Assembly (NCBI GenBank): GCA_017629415.1
Contig: JAGBXG010000297.1
Location: 1-5,248 of the forward strand
Source: Pseudomonadota bacterium
Lineage (GTDB): Bacteria > Myxococcota > Bradymonadia > UBA4248
Direction of reading: 5' to 3'
Length of the DNA stretch: 5,248 nt
Within the stretch, counting starts at the first letter, position 1; each line of letters opens with the position of its first letter. The notes beneath the pieces are model-generated. The model had not been told where the DNA came from and did no database searches. It saw nothing but the letters and a program-made list of their open reading frames with translations. Positions 1 to 5,248 of the stretch are shown here, one piece after another. Position numbers and translations under genes: made by a program.

Positions 1-644
1 GCATGAGCCTCATCCAACGCAATATCCAGCACTTCGCCAATTGCGGCATCGAAGAAGTCATCATTATCACCGGATATCACGCCGATATCCTCGAAGCCAC
101 CTTGCGCGAAGATTGCAAAAATATCCCCGTCAAACTTACCTTCCAATTCAACGCCGAATTCAAAAAAGCTAACGGCATCAGCGTACTTTGCGCACAAAAA
201 GCCGTGCGAGGCAATTTTATCCTCACTATGGCCGACCACATTTTCGAACCTGAAATGATTCGACGTGCCGCCAATACAACCCCGCCAACCAATGGGGCCA
301 TTCTTTTCGTTGATTACAAACTCGACCAAATTTTTGACATGGATGATGCTACAAAAGTCAACGCTATCGACGGAAAAGTCGCCGCCATCGGCAAACAAAT
401 CCCTGAATTTAACGCCGTCGATACCGGACTTTTCATCTGCACGCCGACACTCTTTGATGCCCTGCAAAAAGCCGCTGAAAATTCCCCACTTCACGACTGT
501 TCATTGTCCGAAGGCATCGCCACACTCATGAAAACCGGCAAAATGGCCGTCCAAGACATTGAAAATCTGCACTGGCAAGATGTCGATGACGAATTCATGC
601 TCGAACAAGCCGAACACATGATTTCAGATATGAAACTTCATTAA
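1..644 (+). CDS. Sugar-phosphate / inositol-phosphate nucleotidyltransferase, 5' partial
   Basis: This is the C-terminal 213 residues or so of an NTP-transferase (GT-A fold) enzyme, which would couple a sugar or polyol phosphate to a nucleotide in the cytoplasm. The ATG at base 3 is internal: bases 1-2 end the preceding codon, and the visible protein begins at the 'PLI.RNI' helix that normally follows the N-terminal G-x-G-T/S-R nucleotide-binding loop, which is missing here. Counting from that Met, visible landmarks are GIEEVIIITGY (15-25), KANGIS (55-60, substrate/nucleotide contact), MADHIF (76-81, with the Asp-His expected at the metal site), FNAVDTGLF (136-144) and WQDVDDE (191-197, the second metal-binding Asp cluster). 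The pattern best resembles CTP:inositol-1-phosphate cytidylyltransferases and LicC-like enzymes. No CDP-alcohol phosphatidyltransferase domain follows, so it is a stand-alone transferase. The exact substrate cannot be read from this fragment. It ends at TAA 642-644, seven bases before a terminator, so it is the last gene of its transcript. Confidence 0.82.
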   Translation, partial: MSLIQRNIQHFANCGIEEVIIITGYHADILEATLREDCKNIPVKLTFQFNAEFKKANGISVLCAQKAVRGNFILTMADHIFEPEMIRRAANTTPPTNGAILFVDYKLDQIFDMDDATKVNAIDGKVAAIGKQIPEFNAVDTGLFICTPTLFDALQKAAENSPLHDCSLSEGIATLMKTGKMAVQDIENLHWQDVDDEFMLEQAEHMISDMKLH

Positions 645-650
645 ATCCTA

Positions 651-672
651 AAGCCCGGTAAGGGCTTTTTTT
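651..672 (+). terminator. Intrinsic terminator of the nucleotidyltransferase gene
   Basis: A six-base-pair stem, AAGCCC (651-656) with GGGCTT (662-667), closes a GGTAA loop and runs into seven T (666-672). It begins six bases after the stop codon, on the coding strand. Confidence 0.85.
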
Positions 673-684
673 ATGGTTTGGCTC

Positions 685-740
685 CGGCTATGGCTTCGCC
701 ATACGCCGCCACTGCACGGCTATTGCTACGCAATACGCCG
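685..740 (+). repeat. Two tandem REP-like hairpins with a bulged C
   Basis: Two imperfect palindromes, 685-708 and 717-740, are separated by eight bases. Each has an outer CGGC/GCCG arm pair, an inner six-base stem and a three-base loop. The inner stems are TATGGC/GCCATA (loop TTC) and TATTGC/GCAATA (loop TAC). In both, one unpaired C (704 and 736) sits between the inner and outer 3' arms. The G:C to T:A change inside the stem is compensated on both sides, which argues that the structure is maintained. Related elements lie on the minus strand at 2473-2536. No reading frame with a convincing start covers the block. The class resembles REP elements; strand is shown by convention because the elements are nearly symmetrical. 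Confidence 0.7.
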
Positions 741-748
741 CGTCTTTT

Positions 749-830
749 GTGGGGCGCTGCCCCACACCCCGCCAAAGGGCGCTGCCCTTTGGAATCCTGC
801 CAAAGGGGCTAAGCCCCTTTGGAATCCTGC
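749..830 (+). repeat. Three perfect hairpins with repeated tails
   Basis: Three perfect palindromes lie in series. GTGGGGC/GCCCCAC (749-765) has loop GCT. CCAAAGGGC/GCCCTTTGG (772-792) has loop GCT. CCAAAGGGGC/GCCCCTTTGG (800-822) has loop TAA. The second and third are each followed by AATCCTGC, giving a 16-bp direct repeat (785-800 and 815-830). None has a T-run, so these are not ordinary terminators. Together with 685-740 they fill the space between two convergent genes. Confidence 0.7.
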
Positions 831-861
831 AATCATGCGCGTTTTTGTCGGTAAGTTGCAC

Positions 862-894
862 AAAAAAAGCTGTAAAGCATAAGCTTTACAGCTT
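862..894 (-). terminator. Intrinsic terminator of the Asp/Lys-repeat protein gene
   Basis: A perfect 12-bp stem, AAGCTGTAAAGC (867-878) with GCTTTACAGCTT (883-894), has a four-base loop. It is bordered by seven A at 862-868, which read as a U-run on the minus strand. It lies 20 bases after the minus-strand stop at 914-916. Confidence 0.88.
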
Positions 895-913
895 CGAACA
901 GCATTAAGTTAAA

Positions 914-1915
914 TTATGCAGACTGTGTATCAGTTTTAGGTTCGTCTTTTTTCGTGCCATTGTCTTCGGCGGCATCTTTATTGCCTTTGTCACATCCCTT
1001 GTCATCGCCTTTGGCAGCATCATCGGCACCGGCATCGGCGACAATCGTTACGTCCTTAGCATCTTTGTTGTCTTTCGTGCCATTGTCTTCGGCGGCATCT
1101 TTGTTGCCCTGATCAGCACCCTTGTCATCGCCTTTAGCTGCTTCATCGGCACCGGCATCAGCGACGATTGTGACGTCTTTGGCATCTTTGCTGTCTTTGG
1201 AGCCATTGTCTTCGGCAGCATCTTTGTTGCCCTGATCCGAACCCTTGTCATCGCCTTTCGCGGCATCATCGGCACCGGCATCAGCGACAATCGTTACGTC
1301 TTTGGCATCTTTGCTGTCTTTGGAGCCATTGTCTTCGGCAGCATCTTTGTTGCCCTGATCCGAACCCTTGTCATCGCCTTTCGCGGCATCATCGGCACCG
1401 GCATCAGCGACGATTTTTACGTCTTTAGCATCTTTGCTGTCTTTCGTGCCATTGTCTTCGGCGGCATCTTTGTTGCCCTGATCAGCACCCTTGTCATCGC
1501 CTTTGGCGGCATCATCGGCACCGGCATCAGCAACGGTTTTGACATCTTTGTCCCACTTTGAGCAGGATTTGCAGCAACCTTTATCGCCGTCTTTTTCACA
1601 CATTTTTACAACGCCATCGCTTTCCACGACTTTGCCATCACGGTCTTTGCATTCATAGACGAATTTTGCATTCTTTTCGCAGTCGGTTTCGCAAGCATCA
1701 TTGTCTTTACAAATTTTGTCGCATGCATCTTCAACAGCATCTTTTTTGGCTTCTTTAAGACAATTATCTGTTTCGGCACCGCACATATCTTCGCCGTTCC
1801 AAGTCACGACTGCACGGCACAGATGTTTGTCCATATCTTCATCTGCATATGCATTTCCAACAAAACCTGTTGTTACAAAAAGAACAGATAATATAAACGA
1901 CATTTGTTTTTTCAT
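914..1915 (-). CDS. Secreted Cys-rich protein with five 41-residue Asp/Lys-rich repeats
   Basis: I do not recognise a named family. The frame is open from a GTG at 1943-1945, but ATG 1913-1915 is preferred because AAGGA lies eight bases upstream and the product then begins with a textbook signal peptide. That peptide has MKKQ, a hydrophobic run at about 5-20, and an AYA cleavage site before Asp25. The 333-residue product has three parts. A cysteine-rich head (about 25-120) holds 12 Cys (33, 45, 52, 65, 69, 75, 79, 89, 106, 114, 115, 118), including two CX3C pairs in a charged, helix-like stretch and a CCKSC motif. A tail of five repeats starts at residue 123. The end is short and polar, finishing TDTQSA. 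No lipobox, membrane anchor or sorting signal is seen, so the protein is probably periplasmic or released. The even Cys count suggests a disulfide-locked head on a flexible, net-acidic stalk. It converges on the nucleotidyltransferase gene and has its own terminator. Confidence 0.87.
   Translation of the reverse strand: MKKQMSFILSVLFVTTGFVGNAYADEDMDKHLCRAVVTWNGEDMCGAETDNCLKEAKKDAVEDACDKICKDNDACETDCEKNAKFVYECKDRDGKVVESDGVVKMCEKDGDKGCCKSCSKWDKDVKTVADAGADDAAKGDDKGADQGNKDAAEDNGTKDSKDAKDVKIVADAGADDAAKGDDKGSDQGNKDAAEDNGSKDSKDAKDVTIVADAGADDAAKGDDKGSDQGNKDAAEDNGSKDSKDAKDVTIVADAGADEAAKGDDKGADQGNKDAAEDNGTKDNKDAKDVTIVADAGADDAAKGDDKGCDKGNKDAAEDNGTKKDEPKTDTQSA
917..1549 (-). repeat. Five tandem 123-bp repeats (41 residues each) inside the coding region
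   Basis: The units read R1 1549-1427, R2 1426-1304, R3 1303-1181, R4 1180-1058 and R5 from 1057, the last being cut to about 35 residues before the unique C-terminal tail. Each unit runs KDV..VADAGAD, then AAKGDDKG, then a variable residue (Ala, Ser or Cys), then GNKDAAEDNG and a KD-rich linker. R2 and R3 share an exact 116-bp match (1173-1288 against 1296-1411). R1 and R4 share an exact 67-bp match (1438-1504 against 1069-1135). The array is therefore young and probably varies in copy number. The Asp/Gly/Asn pattern loosely recalls calcium-binding type-3 thrombospondin repeats, but spacing and composition do not fit well enough to call it. Confidence 0.93.
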
Positions 1916-1923
1916 TTCTAGAA

Positions 1924-1928
1924 TCCTT
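1924..1928 (-). promoter_or_regulatory. Ribosome binding site deciding the ATG start
   Basis: AAGGA on the minus strand lies eight bases before ATG 1913-1915. It supports this start over the in-frame GTG ten codons upstream. Confidence 0.75.
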
Positions 1929-2074
1929 TTTCGATAAATCGACACATACTACGCCGATGCAATCAAAAACATAGCTCTGCAGATATGCAAAACCACTCAA
2001 GGGCGATTGACGCTTTCGCCATGATGCTTCTATGTAAAAATTTTCTGTTCATGTCAAAACATTTTGTGCAACAT

Positions 2075-2103
2075 ATTATATCTCATCATAGATACAACAC
2101 CAA
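2075..2103 (-). promoter_or_regulatory. Candidate sigma-70-type promoter for the Asp/Lys-repeat gene
   Basis: On the minus strand a perfect TATAAT (2075-2080) is preceded, at 17-base spacing, by TTGGTG (2098-2103), which matches three of six consensus positions. It would give a leader of about 150 bases. A competing arrangement lies closer to the gene: perfect TTGACA (2052-2057), then 17 bases, then the weak CATAGA (2029-2034). The sequence does not decide between them. Confidence 0.35.
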
Positions 2104-2258
2104 ACATATCGCAATAAACACAACCTAAACAAACACATTAAGGTACATTTTGCGCATTAAAATAGATTTTCTTCTCTTTTTATCCAACAAACCTTCAATT
2201 GTACCCATCATCATCTCAAGTGAAATACAAAATAGACTTAAAACATGCATGTATTATC

Positions 2259-2274
2259 TATGATTTAAATCATA
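2259..2274. promoter_or_regulatory. 16-bp perfect palindrome, FNR/CRP-like operator candidate
   Basis: TATGATTTAAATCATA is perfectly self-complementary and contains TGAT-N4-ATCA, the core of the FNR-family consensus TTGAT-N4-ATCAA, with one symmetrical mismatch per half-site. It lies about 345 bp upstream of the Asp/Lys-repeat start codon and about 160 bp from the nearest candidate -10. If it regulates that gene it would act at a distance or through an unseen promoter. In AT-rich DNA such a palindrome can also arise by chance. Confidence 0.35.
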
Positions 2275-2465
2275 ACAAATCTCATCTACATTATCTGTAC
2301 ATATCACAATAGAACACCATATAAACTTTACACTCAAACATCACCTTTTCAATATATAGAACAAAGCGATAATATTTCATCATTGAATAGAAACTTCCGG
2401 ACATGCAAATATAAAAATCTATAGAAATACTCTATGCTTGGGTACAAACTGTTTTCGATAAGAAT

Positions 2466-2501
2466 AAAAAAAGCCCGGCGTATGCGTCAGCATAGCCGGG
2501 C
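2466..2501 (-). terminator. Intrinsic terminator of the large surface-protein gene
   Basis: On the minus strand, outer arms GCCCGGC/GCCGGGC (2495-2501 and 2473-2479) and inner arms TATGC/GCATA close a four-base loop. One C is bulged (position 2480) and the stem is followed by seven U (2466-2472). The hairpin has the same CGGC-TAT and ATA-C-GCCG frame as the repeats at 685-740, so a REP-like unit appears to serve as the terminator stem. Confidence 0.85.
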
Positions 2502-2504
2502 AAG

Positions 2505-2536
2505 GCATTCGTATCGGGCAAAGCCCGATAGAATGC
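2505..2536 (-). repeat. REP-like hairpin between stop codon and terminator
   Basis: On the minus strand, outer arms GCATTC/GAATGC and inner arms TATCGGGC/GCCCGATA close a three-base loop, TTT, making a 14-bp stem. A single bulged C (position 2511) directly follows ATA, exactly as in the hairpins at 685-740 and 2473-2501. It has no U-run of its own. It starts 14 bases after the stop codon, where it could shield the mRNA 3' end or reinforce termination. Confidence 0.7.
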
Positions 2537-2550
2537 TACAGATATATATT

Positions 2551-5248
2551 TTAAAGCTCATTCAACCAAGGAATATAGAAGCTCTTGCCGCCTTCCTCGA
2601 CGAGAAGCGTATTCCACAACGTTCCGCCATGCGCATTGTTGAGTGTATTCGCAATCGACATACCATTACTTGTCGTATAAGCCGAAAATTTGGTCTCATC
2701 CGTTGTCCCGGAAAGATAAGAATAAGCAGAAGTATCGCGCTCAAGCCAATATACATTTGTCGGCACAATATTATAATCTGAGTAGTTCACAGAAGCCACC
2801 ACATGTGCATGCTTATGATCCACTGTCGGCGAAATGGCCACGCCGTTGCTGTCAGTACTGGTAAAGGTCAAAATGCGGTTAGAAAGGGCTACTCTGTTAA
2901 ACTGTGAGGTATAGCTCGTGCTGCCTGAATAAACATTATGATAACGGATAAAGCCGTAAGCATTTTGTTTATATGTATTGTTGACATACATATTGGCATA
3001 GACAGCAACATCCGTCAGTTTGTTTCGGTAACTGGAACTGTAATAAGTCATTGTATCAATCATTCTGACGCCGCTCGCACCTTGCATATGATCGATGCGT
3101 ATGGCAGCATCTGAGAGCTCTAAACTCCTTGCGTTATAGAACATACCATAAACATATGAATTTTTACTTATCAGCTTGTCCGCATGATAGCGCAATTTCA
3201 CGATATCAGCTGCACCAGCATAACCGTAAAATTGATACCCCATGCCGTAAATCGGGCCATTTGTCACTACTGTGCCAATATCGATATTGGCATTTTTCAG
3301 TGAAAATCCATAACTGCTGCTGCTTGGATCAACGATATAGAACACTGGATAAATGGCCGGAGAATAACTGGTTTGAGTCACAATATCCCCAATACGATGA
3401 TGAAGACCATCAATACTGCCATAATGGGAATTAACAAATCCTGTAATAGTACCTGAACTGGTAGATTCGATTTTGGTGATGTCATTTCTCACATCTGCCA
3501 GACGCCCATACAAATTTGATGCAAAACCATAAACACTGCTATTCTTCGTTTTGAGATTTTTCACCGTTGAATACACGCCGGATGTCTGTCCGCTGGAAGA
3601 GCTGCTCAAAGAAGATACGAACCCATAAGCGGTAGATTTAGCTTTCACGGTATCCACAGTACTTTGAACATTTTTCAGCGCGTTATTCAAACTCGAAGAA
3701 AATCCATAGGCATTATAACCTTCGACGGTTGTCACTTGAGAGGTAATATTTTGAGACATACTGCCTGATAATGACTCGCTGAAACCGTAAGCATAAGAAT
3801 TTTCAGACTTCACGGTTTGAATCGTGCTCGTGACATCCTTCATATTTGCACTCAAATAACCGCCAAATCCATAAGCATAGCCATTCTTGGACTCAATGGT
3901 ATTTGCCTCAAACTGAATATTTTCGGCATTACCATAACAATTGCTGAACAATCCATAAAGGTCATTGTTTTCCGATTTTAATGTCCCCACTTTGCTGGTG
4001 ACATCTTTAATCGAGCCATCGACTGCACCGAAGCTGGATCCCCCCGTGATAATGTCCATTGAACTGACCTCATGTTTGACATCAGCAATATCCGATGACT
4101 CCGAAGCGTACAATGCCCCGGCAAAAGAACCGCCCATCATAGAATCCTGTTTGACACTGCCAAGTTTGAAATCATAGCCTTTAAGGCTTGCCTCTAACAA
4201 AAACATGATACCGGCCGTCATCTCTGTTGTGCCGTAGCTGACTTTGGGAATATTCACGGTCAGATCACGCACCACGCCGCCCGTGAAAAAACCAAGTGTA
4301 CCGGCACAAAAACCGCTCAAACAGCTCAAATCTTCTGTCAAAACTTGCGCATTATGAATGACCGTCAGCTCACCATGGGCCACCAAACCATAATATTTGC
4401 CTGCATACGACAGACTTGAACCTTTCAAGCTGATATTATCGAATACGCTATATGCACTATACTTGGCCATGGCACCGAAACCACTCCCAGCATTCTCACC
4501 TAAAATCGAAAAACCAAGAGAAATATCGGCGTCATAATGCACGTTTGTAACCCCCGACAGCACCAGATAATTCGACAAGGCCGACGAAGCCGCACCGCGC
4601 ATGTTATATTTCAAATAAAGATTTTCGATCTGTGAACTGACAACTTCGTCAAACAAAGGCGTTGTCATGCCGCAAGCTTTGATACCGCTTGTAAATGTGA
4701 TGGTCTTGCCGTTGCCGTCAAAATGCGTGTCATATAAATCGATCGATTCCCAGATACCGGCACATCCGACATCGGTATCTTTGGCAGCAACTGCGCCCGA
4801 CATATCAATGTCGCGCATGACACGCACATACAACTTGAAATCTTCGGTTTCTGTCAAAGGATCCAGGCACAAGAGATCATCATCATCAGTGGCATCAATA
4901 CATGAACCGATACATTTAGCCTGTACAACCACGCCATTTTGACATGTCAGTTTGCCATGCTCATTGCAAGTTTCAACATAACCGGCTGTACAGCAATCCC
5001 CGGGCTTTCCACCCGTTGAAACTCCGTCCCCAAGACAAGATTCCAGGCATACCGGCACACCACCATCTACAGAACAGCCGCTGTAGCATGGTTTTGCTTT
5101 CAGCACACCGCCTTCACAATGCAACATGGCACTGCTGCCCGAACATGTGCCTGCATAATATTTGGGATCTGCACTGTCCGTTGAACAGCAGTCGCCTACC
5201 GCCAACGGTGGATTTGCCCCCGTGTCACGACACGCTGCCGGCACGACA
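2551..5248 (-). CDS. Large Cys-module and beta-helix-like surface protein, 5' partial
   Basis: The frame runs off the right edge. The GTG at 5242-5244 is preceded by an in-frame Val codon and no ribosome site is visible, so it is not taken as the start; the signal peptide lies outside. Residues here are counted from that GTG (897 to the stop). Residues 5-126 hold two eight-cysteine modules, followed by an Asp run (120-123). From about 130 a region begins with YVRVMRDIDMSG and HFDGNGKTI (174-182), then PLFDEV and IENLYL. This is the usual entry to GLUG-type or other parallel beta-helix adhesin-like domains. Repeats follow from about 350 to 770, most regular at 411-610. The end (about 785-897) is Tyr/Ser/Thr-rich and closes with FYIPWLNEL, like the closing strand of such proteins. 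The expected place is the cell surface, with a role in adhesion or as a structural coat. No catalytic motif is seen, and family assignment is inference from pattern. Confidence 0.85.
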   Translation of the reverse strand, partial: VVPAACRDTGANPPLAVGDCCSTDSADPKYYAGTCSGSSAMLHCEGGVLKAKPCYSGCSVDGGVPVCLESCLGDGVSTGGKPGDCCTAGYVETCNEHGKLTCQNGVVVQAKCIGSCIDATDDDDLLCLDPLTETEDFKLYVRVMRDIDMSGAVAAKDTDVGCAGIWESIDLYDTHFDGNGKTITFTSGIKACGMTTPLFDEVVSSQIENLYLKYNMRGAASSALSNYLVLSGVTNVHYDADISLGFSILGENAGSGFGAMAKYSAYSVFDNISLKGSSLSYAGKYYGLVAHGELTVIHNAQVLTEDLSCLSGFCAGTLGFFTGGVVRDLTVNIPKVSYGTTEMTAGIMFLLEASLKGYDFKLGSVKQDSMMGGSFAGALYASESSDIADVKHEVSSMDIITGGSSFGAVDGSIKDVTSKVGTLKSENNDLYGLFSNCYGNAENIQFEANTIESKNGYAYGFGGYLSANMKDVTSTIQTVKSENSYAYGFSESLSGSMSQNITSQVTTVEGYNAYGFSSSLNNALKNVQSTVDTVKAKSTAYGFVSSLSSSSSGQTSGVYSTVKNLKTKNSSVYGFASNLYGRLADVRNDITKIESTSSGTITGFVNSHYGSIDGLHHRIGDIVTQTSYSPAIYPVFYIVDPSSSSYGFSLKNANIDIGTVVTNGPIYGMGYQFYGYAGAADIVKLRYHADKLISKNSYVYGMFYNARSLELSDAAIRIDHMQGASGVRMIDTMTYYSSSYRNKLTDVAVYANMYVNNTYKQNAYGFIRYHNVYSGSTSYTSQFNRVALSNRILTFTSTDSNGVAISPTVDHKHAHVVASVNYSDYNIVPTNVYWLERDTSAYSYLSGTTDETKFSAYTTSNGMSIANTLNNAHGGTLWNTLLVEEGGKSFYIPWLNEL
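2935..4188 (-). repeat. Solenoid of ~28-residue Tyr-Gly-Phe repeats in the surface protein
   Basis: Units begin at residues 411, 439, 467, 495, 522, 554, 581 and 610 (counted from GTG 5244), so spacing is 27-29 with one 32-residue unit carrying a Ser run. The pattern is a KDV.S.V start, then a T-[VIL]-[KE]-S-x-N stretch, then Y-G-[FLM] and x3-L. The Y-G pairs fall at 430, 458, 486, 513, 540, 572, and more loosely at 645, 666, 699 and 763. Looser units extend on both sides, to about 353 and 770. Alternating hydrophobic residues and a fixed period suggest stacked coils of a beta-solenoid. Coordinates cover the whole looser array; the regular core is 3415-4014. Confidence 0.8.
4867..5232 (-). 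repeat. Two tandem eight-cysteine modules
   Basis: Module A spans residues 5-66 and module B spans 70-126 (counted from GTG 5244). Both follow C-x13-CC-x(7-13)-C-x(7-8)-C-x9-C-x3-C-x(8-10)-C. Both carry GDCC before the first gap and C..GV.....C..(G/S).C near the end. The even cysteine number suggests four disulfides per module in an oxidising compartment. Residues just before module A resemble the inter-module joint, so further modules may lie upstream of the window. Confidence 0.85.

Larger units (their letters stand above)
1946..2464. other. AT-rich intergenic region without a recognisable gene
   Basis: Between the leader of the Asp/Lys-repeat gene and the terminator of the large surface-protein gene lies about 520 bp with no supported gene. 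From about 2040 onward it is clearly richer in A and T than the flanking coding DNA. It contains the candidate promoter at 2075-2103, the palindrome at 2259-2274 and a second 10-bp palindrome, ACATGCATGT (2243-2252). No tRNA, transposase remnant or phage attachment-site pattern was found. Confidence 0.6.

Noticed and set aside
685..830. CRISPR array
   Set aside because: The repeats are palindromes of varying sequence with spacers of eight bases or less, and there are no uniform repeats or unique spacers.
673..882. Plus-strand 69-codon reading frame in the hairpin block
   Set aside because: It begins at the end of a terminator T-run without a ribosome site, and its Pro/Trp-rich product is just translated palindromes.
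917..1549. Thrombospondin type-3 calcium-binding repeats
   Set aside because: The Asp/Gly pattern is suggestive, but the regular DxDxDGxxD spacing is absent and Lys occupies key positions.
1048..1599. Minus-strand open frames within the repeat array, rich in Met, Pro and Lys
   Set aside because: They are the second frame of the 123-bp repeats, lack start signals, and overlap the frame with the signal peptide and ribosome site.
1943..1945. GTG as the start of the Asp/Lys-repeat protein
   Set aside because: It would add ten charged residues before MKKQ and has no ribosome site; ATG 1913-1915 has both a good site and a normal signal peptide.
1963..2022. 19-codon minus-strand frame in the leader of the Asp/Lys-repeat gene, a possible leader peptide
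   Set aside because: Only a weak purine run precedes its ATG, and there is no run of regulatory codons or attenuator-like paired hairpins; chance is the simpler explanation.
2434..2781. Plus-strand 115-codon frame
   Set aside because: It crosses the terminator and hairpin and then runs antisense to the conserved C-terminal end of the surface protein, with no ribosome site.

Overview
The window looks like chromosomal DNA of a Gram-negative-type bacterium of moderate G+C. One gene carries a clear signal peptide ending in an AYA site, and two of the three genes encode cysteine-rich, repeat-built exported proteins. Large Cys-module and solenoid surface proteins of this kind are familiar from Myxococcota and related former deltaproteobacteria. 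That placement is only a guess, because no marker gene is present.

Layout. Bases 1-644 (+) hold the end of a GT-A-fold nucleotidyltransferase of the sugar-phosphate / inositol-1-phosphate cytidylyltransferase type. Its N-terminus lies before the window, and it is followed by a clean intrinsic terminator (651-672). Bases 673-894 are a non-coding block of five compact hairpins plus the terminator of the next gene, which converges from the right. Bases 914-1915 (-) encode a secreted protein of 333 residues: signal peptide, 12-cysteine head, and a tail of five 41-residue Asp/Lys-rich repeats. Its leader and probable promoter lie in an AT-rich gap (1916-2464) that also holds a 16-bp perfect palindrome. 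Bases 2466-2536 hold two tandem hairpins, one of them the terminator of the last gene. Bases 2551-5248 (-) encode at least 898 residues of a large surface protein: two eight-cysteine modules, then a beta-helix-like region with a repeat of about 28 residues marked by Tyr-Gly-Phe. Its N-terminus lies beyond the right edge.

How the parts relate. The two minus-strand genes are not a tight operon, since a strong terminator and more than 600 bases separate them. Both products are exported, disulfide-rich and repeat-built, so a shared cell-surface role is reasonable but unproven. The nucleotidyltransferase points the other way and has no evident link to them. The most notable non-coding signal is a hairpin family with a conserved single bulged C. 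It occurs in both intergenic regions and has been incorporated into the terminator of the large surface-protein gene.
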